Origin: Gnetum montanum
Lineage: Eukaryota; Streptophyta; Gnetopsida; Gnetales; Gnetaceae
DNA: 64,000 bases
Reading direction: 5' to 3'
NCBI GenBank assembly: GCA_015680685.1
Contig: MNCI01029340.1
Location: 216,733 to 280,732 of the forward strand
Positions 9,376-20,638 of this stretch are shown piece by piece (the first letter of the stretch is position 1; each line of letters opens with the position of its first letter). Position numbers and translations under genes: made by a program. The notes under the pieces were generated by a model, which did not search any database, had not been told where the DNA came from, and saw nothing but the letters and a program-made list of their open reading frames with translations.

Positions 9376-11509
9376 CTACAATCAAACATAACCACCAATT
9401 AGACTGTGTACAAGTTGCTCAAAATCACTCTCATACACTTTCTCAGTTCAACTAAGTTATGATGCTAGCATGGGCATTCCATTAAATCCCCTGGAGTGTT
9501 AATTCATGGGTTAGAGCCAAAAAAAAAACAAGGGATAAGTTGGAGTTTAAGCTATTGTTTTTGTTTTTTCCCTTTAGAGGTGTGAAGTCTTTAATTAGCT
9601 AATTAATTAATTAATTACACATAGGCTTCACCCCCCATAACTGAAAGCATACCTCCAGGCGGTTAAGAGGGTAAGGATTGGTTGATGCATACGCGCGATA
9701 GAATGTAGGTGCTTGGGAAGAAGTTAGGTAGAAGAAAATGACAAAATCTCCTTCCAATTTGTTTGCAAAATGATGGAAATTATAGGCACAATGGACATAT
9801 ATATAGGGGTTGGGCATTGCATCGACGGGGCTGCATATACGGGGCCCCATATACGTAGGGGGTTGCTCCCGTTGACTAGCGTTGACCAGCCAGAAAAAAA
9901 CCAAAAAAAATAAATTTAAAACATCAAATTGGGGCGGTTGAAGAGTGTAAGAGACTAGGAATGTAATTGAGGACACGAGGAGGGTAAACTAGGCTAGAAA
10001 AAGAGTCAAATGTAGGAGAACATGGGAAAAAAGAACTCCACAGGGAAGAAATCGAGCGATGGGACATGAAAACAATCATCCATGAAATCAAAAGGATGGG
10101 GGGCTTAATGAACAAGACCAAGAATACGCAAGTGGGTCATCCCCATAGCAGGTGGTAGCCTTAGTAGACCTTGCATATCCTTAACACCAGAGTCCATGGG
10201 CCCAGGGCTTAAGAAATGGTGATCGCAAGTTAAGACTCCCAAGTGAACTAGCCAAGGCATGAGAAGTCCATGGAAATCATGACGAACTTTCAAAACATAA
10301 GACGAGCAGTGAGGTGAGTTACAGAGAGAAATGGGTGAACAGAGAGATGAGAGAATGGGAATTCTAATCATCGGTCACATGAAACCCCATGTGAAGTTGT
10401 GGTTAAGTGACCCGGTAGGCCCTTTCTTGAGTTCAGATCCAAAACCATCTACATATAGTGACATCGCAACAATAGGTGAAGCCCCGATAATCCCCCAAGT
10501 GGACAGGAATGTACCCACAGAGAACCACCACTCCAACATACGTGAGAGGAAGGAAGTGAAATGGGACTAAGTTATAGGGGACGAAGGAAGTCCCATAACT
10601 AGTGCTTGTGGCTCGTGAGAGGCGGTCTAAGGGGTGTGCTTTGAATTCCCACATAGTGATGATTTTATTTTTCATTTTCTTGTTATTTTATGGGAACCAC
10701 ACCATGAAAAGACCCACGCTTATTTGCATGCATTCGACCAAAGGGTGTGCTTTGAATCCTCATGTTTATTTGTTTTTTTTTTGAATTTTTGCGGTGAGGA
10801 CCACACCATGCAAGGTCGAATTGCCAGGAGCTTCCTTGTAGAGAAGAACCTGGAGTGGTATGAAATCTATAAGGACACATTGGTGACTTGGGGGACAGAA
10901 GAGGATGATGAATGTTGCATTCCCCTTGAAGTCACACCCGATTCAAACCGTTGGGTCATTCCCAAGTCTGGGAACTACACAAGTCACACATGAATTAAAA
11001 TGTTTTTTAAGTGAAGGGGTTGCATGTTTCAATGGAAGGAAAACCATGGAGTGGGTGAATAGGTGGATGACATGGATTCACTGCCAATTTTATGAGATGA
11101 AAATAGATGTAAAGTCCAAGGACAACAATGCAAGCGTAGGAGAAAGATAAACTAGGTGGATTATTTGACATCACCCATCGCAACAAAAACCATCCATGCC
11201 AGACACTTGATGACAATGAGACAACTTATTAGTAACTAGTTAAAAATTAAACACAGACATTTGCATAAATAAATAAAAAAGAAATGAAAAAGTAATTACA
11301 GAAAAGAAAATTTAGCAAGAATTGGTAAACGTATAAACGATGGTGAAAAACAAAAAAGTGTAAAACAAAAAGAATTTCCAAAATAGTGAGGAGCGTAGTG
11401 GAATGGGTTAGCATGGAGGATGGTCTCCCCCAGGACTGGGTGAAAAGGAGGAGACAAGAAAGATGGAACAAGGTTATCTTGGCGATGATGAGGCGGTAGC
11501 ACTGGTTAG
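9376..11509 (-). other. G1 spacer between pol and aORF
   Basis: About 2.1 kb without a plausible gene; the short frames here lack motifs. Parts are recognisably conserved with G2 and G0. The block around 10120-10190 (GCAAGTGGGTC, TCCCCA) matches 27396-27470, 38870-38940 and 47670-47740. A purine/A-rich stretch near 11240-11370 matches 28340-28450. Conservation among diverged elements suggests a transcribed spacer, for example an intron or splice region used to express the aORF (inference). Confidence 0.55.
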
Positions 11510-14500
11510 GTGGAGTTCACGGAAAGGTTTTAGTTGTTGCCGGTTGACCTACTACATTCTTGTGGGGTCCTTAGGTTTGTGGATAAGCAAGGCCCCAGAT
11601 GGAAAGGTTTTGGAGACAATGTAAGGTCCCTCCCACAGTGTTTGAAACTTTGTTGATTATGGTACATGTGTGGGGTTCCAATACAACACCTTGTCTCCAC
11701 ATTTGAATGTGACCTTTTGAATCCTAAGATCATGTCGTTTTTTATTGTAGGCCTTGTGAATCTCATTTGAAGATAGGGCCACTAATCGATTCTCATTTAG
11801 CACACTTAAGTTGATAAGTCATTCACATTGTGCTAGTGGTAGGTCAAGGCCTAAGTCACTGGCTATGGATAGTGTTTGGAGTTCTGCCTAGATTGGAAGT
11901 TTCGGTAACTTACGGTACACTAACTCATAGGGAGAGTAACCTATAGGAAGTTTCCAAGTGGAGCAATACGCCCAAAGGGCATCATTAAGTTTGGTGCTCC
12001 AATCCCTCCTATATTTGCTGATGGTTTGGGCGAGGATCTTGGTGATCTCCCTATTGGTGACTTCGGCTTGCCCATTGGCTTGGGGGTGATAAGGTGTTGT
12101 AAATTTATGGATAACCCCCAAGTGTTGCATGAGTTTATGAAAAGTGACACCCATGAAATGGATCCCATTGTCCGAGATGAGTGCACGTGACACTCCAAAC
12201 CTATTGACGATTTGTTGTTGGACAAATCATGTAGTGGTGTTTGAGGAAAAATCGATGATGGTTGCCACCTCTACCCACTTTGTGTAGTAGTCGACAGCTA
12301 CGATGATGTATGCCTTTCCGTTGGATAAGGGTGTGATGGGTTCCATGAAGTCGATGCCCTAGATGTTGAAGGGATCCAATGGTTAGATCCACTGTTGAGG
12401 TCCCTCCAACTGTGCAGTCATCCCACCATCTCTTTGGCATCGTTCGTAGGAGTGGGAAAACCATTGTGCGTCCCTGAAGATTATGGACCACTAATATCCT
12501 ACAAGCAGGATCTTAATGGCTATGCGGTGTCCAGCATAGTGGCCCCCAGAAGGACCCTCATGAGCATCTTGGAGGATGTGCAGTGTATCATCATCAAGGA
12601 CACACCATCGAACTAGGCCATCTATGCACACCTTATAAAGGTGGCCATTGATTTCAATGAAGTGCTTGGCCTTATGGAGAAATTGTTGTTTCTATCGATG
12701 GTTCCACTCCTTTTGCAATTCCTGAGTGATGAGGTAGGTGACGATGTGGTTGAACTAAGGTGATTCCTTGGGCACCTGTGGATCGACTGCTCCTGCGAAG
12801 AGAAGTTCATTAGGGAATTGGTCGTAGAGGGGCTTCTCTTCTTCTATGTCCTCCCATTGTAATCGAGACAAGTGGTTAGCAACCACATTCTCGGTCCCCT
12901 TTCGATCTACCATGGTGAGGTCAAATTCTTGAAGAATCACCAGCCACCATATGATACGGGGGCTCACCGTTGGTTTGTTCATCAGGAATCAGATGGCACT
13001 GTGGTCGGTATGCATGAACACCTTGTACCTGAGCACATAGTGTCAAAATTTTTCCAAGGCGAATACCACCGTCATCGACTCCTTTTTGGTGGTGATGTAA
13101 TTAAGCTGGGCACCCACAATGCTATGGCTTGCACAGTGAATATAATATGGACATTTTTGATCATCACATTGTGTAAGCATAGCTCCCAATGCATAATTGG
13201 ATGCATCTGTCATGAAGTGGTAAGGTCTGGACCAATCAGCTGCCCGTAGAACTAGAGTCTCTATGAGTTTCTATTTAAGTGTTTGGAATGTAGACTCACA
13301 TTCCTTGGTCTAGATGAATGGAGCATCTTTCTTTGTGATTTCCACCAATGGCTTGCGATCTTCGAAAAATTTTTGATGAAGCAATGGTAATAACTAGTGT
13401 GGCCAAGGAGTGACCGAACATCTTTCATAGTGCTTGGTTGCTGGGTGATTCCTTGGATGACCCTAATTTTATCAGGATCCACGCTAATCCCTATTTGCGA
13501 AATACGGTGCCCTAGCATAATGCCCTCTTGGACCATTAAGTGGCTTTTCTGCCAGTTGAGCCCTAAGTCAGTGTCCACACATCTTTTTAGAACTTGCTCA
13601 AGGTGGTCCAAGGCTTGATCGAACATGGCCCCATAGGTAGAGAAGTCATCCATGAAGACTTCTAACCCATTGCCAATTTTCTGCTAGAAGATGCTAAGGA
13701 CAAGGCGTTGGAAAGTGGCAGGTGCAATACACAGGCCAAAAGACATCTTCTTGTATGCAAAAGTCCCTTAGGGACTTGTGAAAGTTGTCTTAGCCTAATC
13801 CTCTGAGGCAATTTGGATTTGGTTATAGCCACTATAACCATCCAAAAATATATAATAATGATGCCTTGAAATGACATCCGACACTTGGCCCACAATGGGA
13901 GTGGGAAGTGATCTTTGAAGGTAGCCATGTTGAGCAATCGGAAATCTATACAGACCCTCCATTTTGCACCCTTCTTCGAAACAATAATGAGTGGGTTGAC
14001 CCATTCGCTATCGGCAATAGAATAGATGAACCTTGTCGTTATCAATTGCTTGATTTCATCTTTGATGACTTGCTTCAATTTGGGGTTCAATTTCCTTTAT
14101 GGTTGTTGTTGTGGCTTCATGGAGGGGTCAATATAAATCTGATGTTGGTAGACCCTGGGATCAACTCTAGTTAGCTCAAGATATGACCATGCAAAAGCAG
14201 CTTCCCATTTGTTCACCACCTTTAGCAATTTTTTCTTTTGTTTAGGAGTAAGGGTGGCATTGATAATTACTGGTTTCCCATTCTGTAAAAAGGCATATTC
14301 TAAGTGGGCTAGTAAGGATTTAAGTTCCAAGGGCTCCTATTTGAAACTTCCAGGGATTTGCAACTTTCCCCAATCATCATGGTCATCAATAGTAGATACT
14401 TGTTGATGAACGTCTTCCAACTAGTCCATGCTTTCTATGTAGGCTCATGCAAGCTCCTTAGATGATTCCATGCATAAGGTACTATTAGCGGGATCAGCAG

Positions 14501-15060
14501 TCAACCACTGGGTGCTTTCTTGATTTGTGGCTACTACATATAGGCACTGTTGAACCTGAGATTCCTTAGTACACCGACTGCATGCTTGAATAGATGTTCG
14601 CTTAGTGGATCATAGCTATTACACATAGTTGCATCTAGACTCACTGTACGTGATGCATGGAATGCGCTTCTTCTCAATCTTTCCAAAAGGATTTTCCTTT
14701 GAGATTTTAAGGGAAAGATCTTGAAGTTCCAGCCTTACATCCATTGTGCTCATCCAGGCTCTTCCCATTATGATAGGAAAGCTCCCCTTGCAATTCTCCA
14801 CATGGATGACAAGAAAATCGGTAAGATAAGGCCACCCGCAAATAGTGGTCATAATGTCTTCCACCAATCCCAAGGGAATAATAATGGATTGGTTTTCTAG
14901 CTCGAGCCGAATGTTGCTCTTCTTTAATGGGGGTAGGTTCCAATTCTTGTACATTTCATGTGAAATCAAATTGACACCTGACCCCAAATCTAGAAGAGCT
15001 TTACATGGCTCATTTTCTGCCACCTGAAGATAGATGAGGGGACTCCTCGAATCACTCAAT
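11510..15060 (-). pseudogene. G1 pol: protease, RT, RNase H, integrase (decayed)
   Basis: Domains in order on the minus strand are as follows. Aspartic protease at 15059-14619 has LLDLGSGVN, and DLG in place of DTG is seen in Athila-type elements. The linker and RT run 14330-13261, with ELKSLLAHLEYAFL, SEWVNPLIIVSKKG, WRVCIDFRLLN, LDGYSGYNQI in a shifted frame, and FMDDFSTYG at ~13653. The end of RNase H is at 12982-12755 (KGTENVVANHLSRL). The integrase core is at 12491-11888, with GIDFMEP, LISDNGIHF and the HPQANGQAEV block carrying D, D and E. A C-terminal WEGPYIV segment lies near 11600. Several in-frame TAG or TAA codons and at least two frameshifts break it. The order protease-RT-RNase H-integrase identifies Ty3/gypsy. 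Confidence 0.92.
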
Positions 15061-15089
15061 TTTTGGGGAAGATAGCCTCCCTTTATCTA

Positions 15090-17328
15090 GTCGATCATTG
15101 CATGTGTGAGCATGACCATTTGTATGTTAGAGGGTGCTTGGTTTGAAGGCTGTTCAAAGGGTGAAATGGTGGAGGCGGTTTGATGTTCAGAGGCACTAGC
15201 CACAGGTGTGTGTGAGGGTGTGCTTGAGTTATTGGTCCACCCGACTGAGGAGCTAGTTGTAGGTTGAAAGCCCTCATGGTGTTGCATTGCTATGGCTATG
15301 GTGGGATTTTCCCTTGCATGGGTGGAGTAGGTGGTAGCTGAGTGTGATGTTGTGGAGAAGGAATGATAGGAGAAGGTGATGGAGGATAGTAGAGATGTGG
15401 GGTTTCCCCCTGGGTGATGGAGACTGAGGTCAGAAATATTCCAGGGGGTGGTAGTAATTTTGAAAGGTTACATGATTGGAAGAGTCCCGCGAAGAGACCA
15501 GTTGTTGAACGTAGTACCCATAGGGATCTGGCTATTGGTAAGGGTACTACTGCCTTGGAGGTGGCATTCCCCACACTTGTGGGTGTTGCCTCTATTGGAA
15601 GTGCTCATAATGTTGCAGTGGCACTCCACTAGGATAATACCCTTACTGTTGGTGGAACTGCCTTGGGTTGCCTTGTGGGTAAGGCAACCTTTGGGGTGTT
15701 TGCCTCTTTTCCAAGCAAGGATTCAATGCGTACACCCCAGACTCTTGAAGATGTGACGCCATATGACAACACCCCTTAGGATGTTCATATTAGCATATGG
15801 CACATTCATCGTCTTCCTTTGTATCAGAGTCTACAACCTGTTCTACTGTAGCAACTTTGCTCTTACCCTTATGATGGGCACTTTCAGCTTCCTTCTTCCT
15901 ATGCTGGTAACGATCATTACCTTACTCTCTGGACTCCTCTGCAATTTTCAGAACACTTTGAAATCTTTCGTCTAGAGAGTTCCACATATTGTCAACCTTT
16001 GCTGGTATTTCAGAGGTAAATTTCTATAGGGGCAAGGTTTTTCGGTTCACCGCTGCATCCAATGGTGATTCTTCCTCCTCTTCACAGAATCGGACCTCCC
16101 TCTTTTTGATGGAGGGATCCCAATTAAACTCCTCTACACTCTCCTTCTTTCTAAGTTCCCCCTCTTCTTTGGCCACTTGCTTAATGAGGCAATACAGTTG
16201 ATGGACCCTTAGTTTTGATAATCGTCCCTGGGTGTACATGCCAAGGGTCTTTCTAGTTTCAAAGTGGAGCCCATCAATGATATAGCAAAGCTGTGCTCGT
16301 TGAGAGTAGCCATGAGCAGGGCACCGATGTAATAATGAATAGTACCTACTCATGGCTACATCCAAGGGTTCATGATTCCTTTGCTTCCAGCCTTGGATTT
16401 GATGTCTTAGATTCGCCACCCTAGAGTAGGTTTGATACTTGTCATTGAAAATATCAAGCATTGTATTCCATCTTCTAATTGGATCTGGTTCCAAAGATAG
16501 GTACCAGCTTTCTGCTTCCTTGATGAATATGTGAGGGAATATCTTAAGATTTTGCCAATCATTATCAATATTCTGCAGGGTGCAAGTGTCATGGAATGCC
16601 TACAGGTGAGTTTGTGAATCACAATTGTATCCCCCTTCAAACTTGGGGATATTGTTCATGTTAATGCGTTTGATCCGACTATCTTTCAAGTGCTTGTTGG
16701 GTATTTGAACTACCTTGGCAATATGGAGCATTCTTCGAGTAGCTAAAAATGGCTCATTTGAGTCATAGTCCTACTGAGGACCACCATGTTTGTGATCATT
16801 TTGGCTACCCATCCTTTCATGATGGTGAGCCTCGTGCAATTGGTCACACGTTCCCTCACGCTGGTCCCTTCGATCCTTATGACTACCATCACCCCACTCC
16901 TTTCTACCATAGTTATGATCAGAATCTAAACTAGGTGAAGGTAGAGGAGAGCAAGAGGATGGAGAAGAAGGAGAGAAGTTGCCACCGCTCCTATGTCGAT
17001 CTCCCTCTTTCCTCTAATGGTGACCTGAATCTTCCTGCCTATCCTTGCTTGAGCCGTGACTCCTCCTACATGATCCTCCATTCCCTTGGGGATCTCGGTC
17101 ACTTGGTGGCTTGTTATGGATAATGGACAGGATGATCTGATGTCCCAGAGGAAGTTTAGTTGAATGGAAATTATGAAAGATAGGTTCCCCATCATCTTGC
17201 AGCCCTTGCAAGAATAAGGGATTACTAAATTATTTCCTCTTCATGTGTTCATATCGTTCTGCCTGCTGCTAGTCTTGTGTCCGTTGGGCCTCAGTGGGAC
17301 GATAGTCTTCATAGTCATGGTTCTCCAT
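15090..17328 (-). pseudogene. G1 gag (decayed)
   Basis: A possible start is the ATG at 17328-17326 (MENHDYEDYRP). The conserved capsid-like core lies at ~16700-16024. It reads NNIPKFEGGYN, then an HL-AFHDT segment interrupted by TAG, then WYLSLEPD, RRWNTMLDIFNDKYQ and EPLDVAMSRYYSLLHRCP. This matches the retrotransposon gag family. About 200 residues later comes a cysteine/histidine motif CAICQYEHPKGC, spaced C-x2-C-x3-H-x3-C, and then a Pro/Gln-rich tail. The largest uninterrupted piece is 16494-16024. Gag forms the virus-like particle in the cytoplasm; this copy cannot make a full protein. Confidence 0.85.
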
Positions 17329-17713
17329 GACATATTCCACACCACAATCCTAGATGCCTAATCTGGTAAGATTGTGAAACAACATTCCAAGGGCCGATCG
17401 GTCAGGCAATAGTATGATGCTACCTTCCATGTCCCACCATCATGAGTGTTCATCTTGATGTAGGATGAAGGTGAAGTTAGGGACATATTCATCAGGATAC
17501 ATGTAGACCACTTTACATTCTTGTGATACCAGTGGGTTGGATTCGTTTTGCCTGTGAGAAGAAGACATGTTGCATGTTAGATAATCCACAATTCGGTATA
17601 CCTTACTTTTTGCTTAATTCACCTAGCGTGCATAAATTTTACTATCTTGGGTCCATTCCAACGATGTGAATGATAATTTCGCTAAGCTTAAATGATGCAT
17701 GTAAGACTAACAG

Positions 17714-17731
17714 TCCTTGGAAATGGCACCA
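17714..17731 (-). promoter_or_regulatory. G1 primer-binding site (tRNA-Asp type, decayed)
   Basis: Next to the 5' LTR the minus strand reads TGGTGCCATTTCCAAGGA. The Athila-type site complementary to tRNA-Asp, recalled from the literature, is TGGCGCCGTTGCCGGGGA. The two differ at five positions, four of them transitions. This site primes minus-strand DNA synthesis. Position supports the call; the tRNA identity is inference. Confidence 0.6.
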
Positions 17732-17732
17732 A

Positions 17733-18667
17733 TGATGAGCGACTAGGTACCCCTATGTCCAACCATGTGAATCACGGGCGTTCACATGTGACTCAGTCAA
17801 ATTCTGTAGACTATAAGCACTTAACATACACCAAACCTTTAACTAGTAAAACCCTTTGTTAGAACAGTCATTGTCCTCTCAACCTCACTTGTGATGTTCT
17901 GATTGTGATGGTTAAGTGAAATTGAGGCAACTGGTTTTTATGGCTTTTTACTTTATCTTCTAGCGCCTAATTCTCGGAATGGAAAGTAAGGAATGCAATG
18001 TTATGTAATATATAATTATCCTAATCTATGTCCTAATTATTCCTAGCATAAGTATCTGATCCCATCTTCCATGCACGTCCTAAGCATCCCCTAACCACTA
18101 CTGGGCTACCAGACGTTAAGTGTCGCTGGGTTGCCAAGTGTTGGGTTTCACATTCGAGATGGTCATCCTTATGGTTTCTATGAAATATAAGAGAGCAAGA
18201 GTAATTAAAAGAATAATAACATAAACTCAATGAATGATTAAATCATATAAATATTAAACTATAAATGCATAGAAATGGCTAAGTCCAATTGCTGCAAGGA
18301 ATGCTTAAAAAGCTTGTCTTTATTGCCATTCATGCCAATGGGCTTAGGTACATCAGTGCTCGAATAAAGAGCCGAACACATTTCTTACACCTACTGCGAG
18401 CACTTGGAAAACATTCTAACTTTCACAGAAACAAACTGTAAGAGCTTCACTACAACTGACAAAAAGGTACCTAAGTGTGGTAGAAGCCCACTTATTTATA
18501 GGCCGAAATAGGTGCCACGTAAACGAGGCCACATCGACGCATGGAAGGATGCGTCAACGGGGCTACGTTGACGGGGCCACGTTAATGGGGCTACATCAAC
18601 GTGGCCTCATATACGGTGTTTTGTATACATGGCCTAGTAAATGCAGTGACCATTTAGCACTTCATCA
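17733..18667 (-). repeat. G1 5' LTR
   Basis: This 935-bp copy has the same ends as the left LTR and is followed by TATAG at 18668-18672. The TATA box is on the minus strand (plus 18492-18500). The U3 repeat cluster, at about 18524-18635, is longer than in the 3' LTR. It holds several units of the form ACG(T/G)GGGCCAC and ends in GTATAC. It would promote the genomic transcript leftward into gag. Confidence 0.93.
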
Positions 18668-18969
18668 TATAGCTTAAAAGACATGCAAAAAGATTTAACT
18701 TTTCGTTGTTATGTCAAACACTCCATTGTGTTTTGATCTCATGTAGTAAGATATTTTATAATTTTCTCTATAATTTATTATATATTTAAAACTTTGTATT
18801 CCTTTTCCATTTTTATTCCTTCTCAAAAATAATTAGCTTTAAAATGTAGTCAAATATGGGAGGCATAAATATATAGTCACATAGTAACTTTCTTTGGGTT
18901 TAAAAATATTGGGCTTTAAAATATAATTACATATAGAATGCATGTATGAAGATAATCTCACAAGGTAGT
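18668..18969. other. AT-rich flank right of G1
   Basis: No gene is visible. It begins with the TATAG target duplication. A diverged direct repeat starting GCTTTAAAAT occurs at about 18837 and 18911. The origin is unknown. Confidence 0.5.
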
Positions 18970-20638
18970 TTTAGTGGTGCTTGATAATTTAAGAATTCTA
19001 GAGGGATGAATAAACAAAAGAGATAAACTAAGATAAAAAGGAGAAAAGCATAAGGAAGTAAGAAGGGATATATATGAGTAAAAAGAAAGAGTTGTGAAAA
19101 TTGAAGAAGTTGAAGAAGATAAATGTAACATGTGTCAATACAAAGGAATCTAGGGCTTCTACATGCATAACATCTAAAGGGTTGTTACTCTATCATGTCA
19201 TATTTGTAGGAATTTAAGGCTTATGCTTTGAACCCAAAGTTTGTGAAGAGGTAGGTGCCTAGGAGAGTGCTTTATTCACAAGGAAATCACAACTATAAGA
19301 AATCCTACCAATAATAGTGTTATTTGAGTGATACTTATCCTTAATCTTAGAAGCATTATTAGTAGTAGTGGTAAAACCTATAGTTATATGAATGCCACCA
19401 CCAAGGTAGCAATATCGTTGCCACCAACTAGCCCCTATGGATATTATGTTTAGCAACCTATTTCACATAATGGTCATGTTTCTCATGCCTCTACTCACTA
19501 TCTCTATTCTCTAAAATACCATCAACCTGCTACACCCTGTGTTGAATTACTATCATAAGCCTTTCATCTCTCATCCCCTTTCTTTCAACACTCTCACACT
19601 TCTCTTCCATCTATGTCACCTCCACTAATGCAAGGAAAATTTCCACTAAAATAACAATAGAAAAATGTTACTCATGATTCAAAACCTAGTGGGATGATAG
19701 TGCTATTAGCAAAAACCCTAAGCTTAGAAAGCATTCTTGAATATGGTTTCCATGCCTATTGGGAAGCTAGTAGATCACTAGGACCAACTTGAGACCTATG
19801 AGACTCAACTTCTATCCTCACAATAATACCTTCTAATTTGATCTAAGAGACAGTAGTCATTGCCACTATAGAACAAAATGTGAGAATTATCATGTTCACA
19901 CATGTTATCATAGACTAGATTAATGTAGATGCTCTTCCAAAAAAGAGAACAAATTGAGGAAGTCCTCTTATATATTTACAAATCATAAGAAATCTTCCTT
20001 GCACAACTCTATTAGACTTAGGTTTAGACATGAATCTTATTTTTCAAGAAATATACAAAGCTTGGAACCTACCCCTAAGAAAGAAGAGTAATATTAGATT
20101 AAATCTCCTAGACTAGTCCATCACTATTGTTTTGAGATAAGTTGATGATGTGGTGACCACTATGAGTGGATGGTCTTATCTAGTGGGTTTCCTTTTGATT
20201 CATGTACTTAATACCAATGGAGAATTTCTTATCATTATGGAAAGAGGATGGCTTAGCGCCATTAATGCTAAGCTAGGTATCAAATATCATTATCATGGAA
20301 AACAAGCATGACATCATTAAGAAGCAACATGGTCTATGCATCGTATATATTGATACCTAGTGACTAAGAATAAAAGAAAGTTACAAATTTGAAATTTTTA
20401 TGGAATCAACACAGAAGATCACAAATGCTTATGTAAATAAATTGGATAAGATGAAAATGGTAAGACACCAACTTTCTCAAGCATGACATGTACACAAAGA
20501 AGTCATTTATTCGGAAGAGCTACAAATTTTTGAAGAACTGGTATCAGAATTCATAGAGCTAAAAAAATTACCAAAATCATTAAATTATGTCTTCCTTGAG
20601 AATGAAAACTGATTGAAAATCAATGTTTACTTGACACA
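18970..20638 (+). mobile_element. G3: plus-strand gypsy gag/protease fragment
   Basis: This remnant has the opposite orientation to G1. A CNMCQYK segment near 19125 corresponds to the gag cysteine motif of G1. A Pro/Ser/His-rich tail follows. At about 20010-20300 comes a protease stretch with LLDLGLDMNLI, NLPLRKKSNIRL and IIMERGWLSAINAKLG, then a linker ELKKLPKSLNYVF that matches the segment before RT in G1. It stops where another element's LTR begins (20639). Stops are frequent, and no LTR of its own is seen. The assignment rests on segment-by-segment similarity to G1. Confidence 0.7.

Larger units (their letters stand above)
5389..18667 (-). mobile_element. G1: complete Ty3/gypsy retrotransposon with extra 3' ORF
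   Basis: This 13.3-kb element reads on the minus strand. Its LTRs start TGATGAGC and end TTCATCA on the plus strand, and TATAG flanks both ends, which defines the insertion. In element order from right to left it carries a primer-binding site, gag, an aspartic protease with a DLGS motif, RT with MDD, RNase H, integrase, ~2.1 kb of spacer, the aORF, a polypurine tract and the 3' LTR. Gene order is typical of Ty3/gypsy. The protease motif and primer site suggest the Athila/Tat group (inference). In the first ~125 LTR bases I count about 15 differences between the two LTRs, nearly all transitions, so the insertion is old. Every ORF is broken by stops or frameshifts. Confidence 0.93.

Noticed and set aside
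9611-9976. 121-codon minus-strand frame in G1, some hydrophobic stretches
   Set aside because: Considered as an env-like or membrane protein. It lies in the spacer before the aORF, has no counterpart in G2 or G0, and its hydrophobicity fits chance in AT-rich DNA.
10634-10993. 119-codon plus-strand frame
   Set aside because: Opposite to the G1 transcript, in the spacer, with no recognised domain and no matching frame in G2 or G0.
12872-13249. 125-codon plus-strand frame
   Set aside because: Antisense to G1 RNase H; shadow frame.
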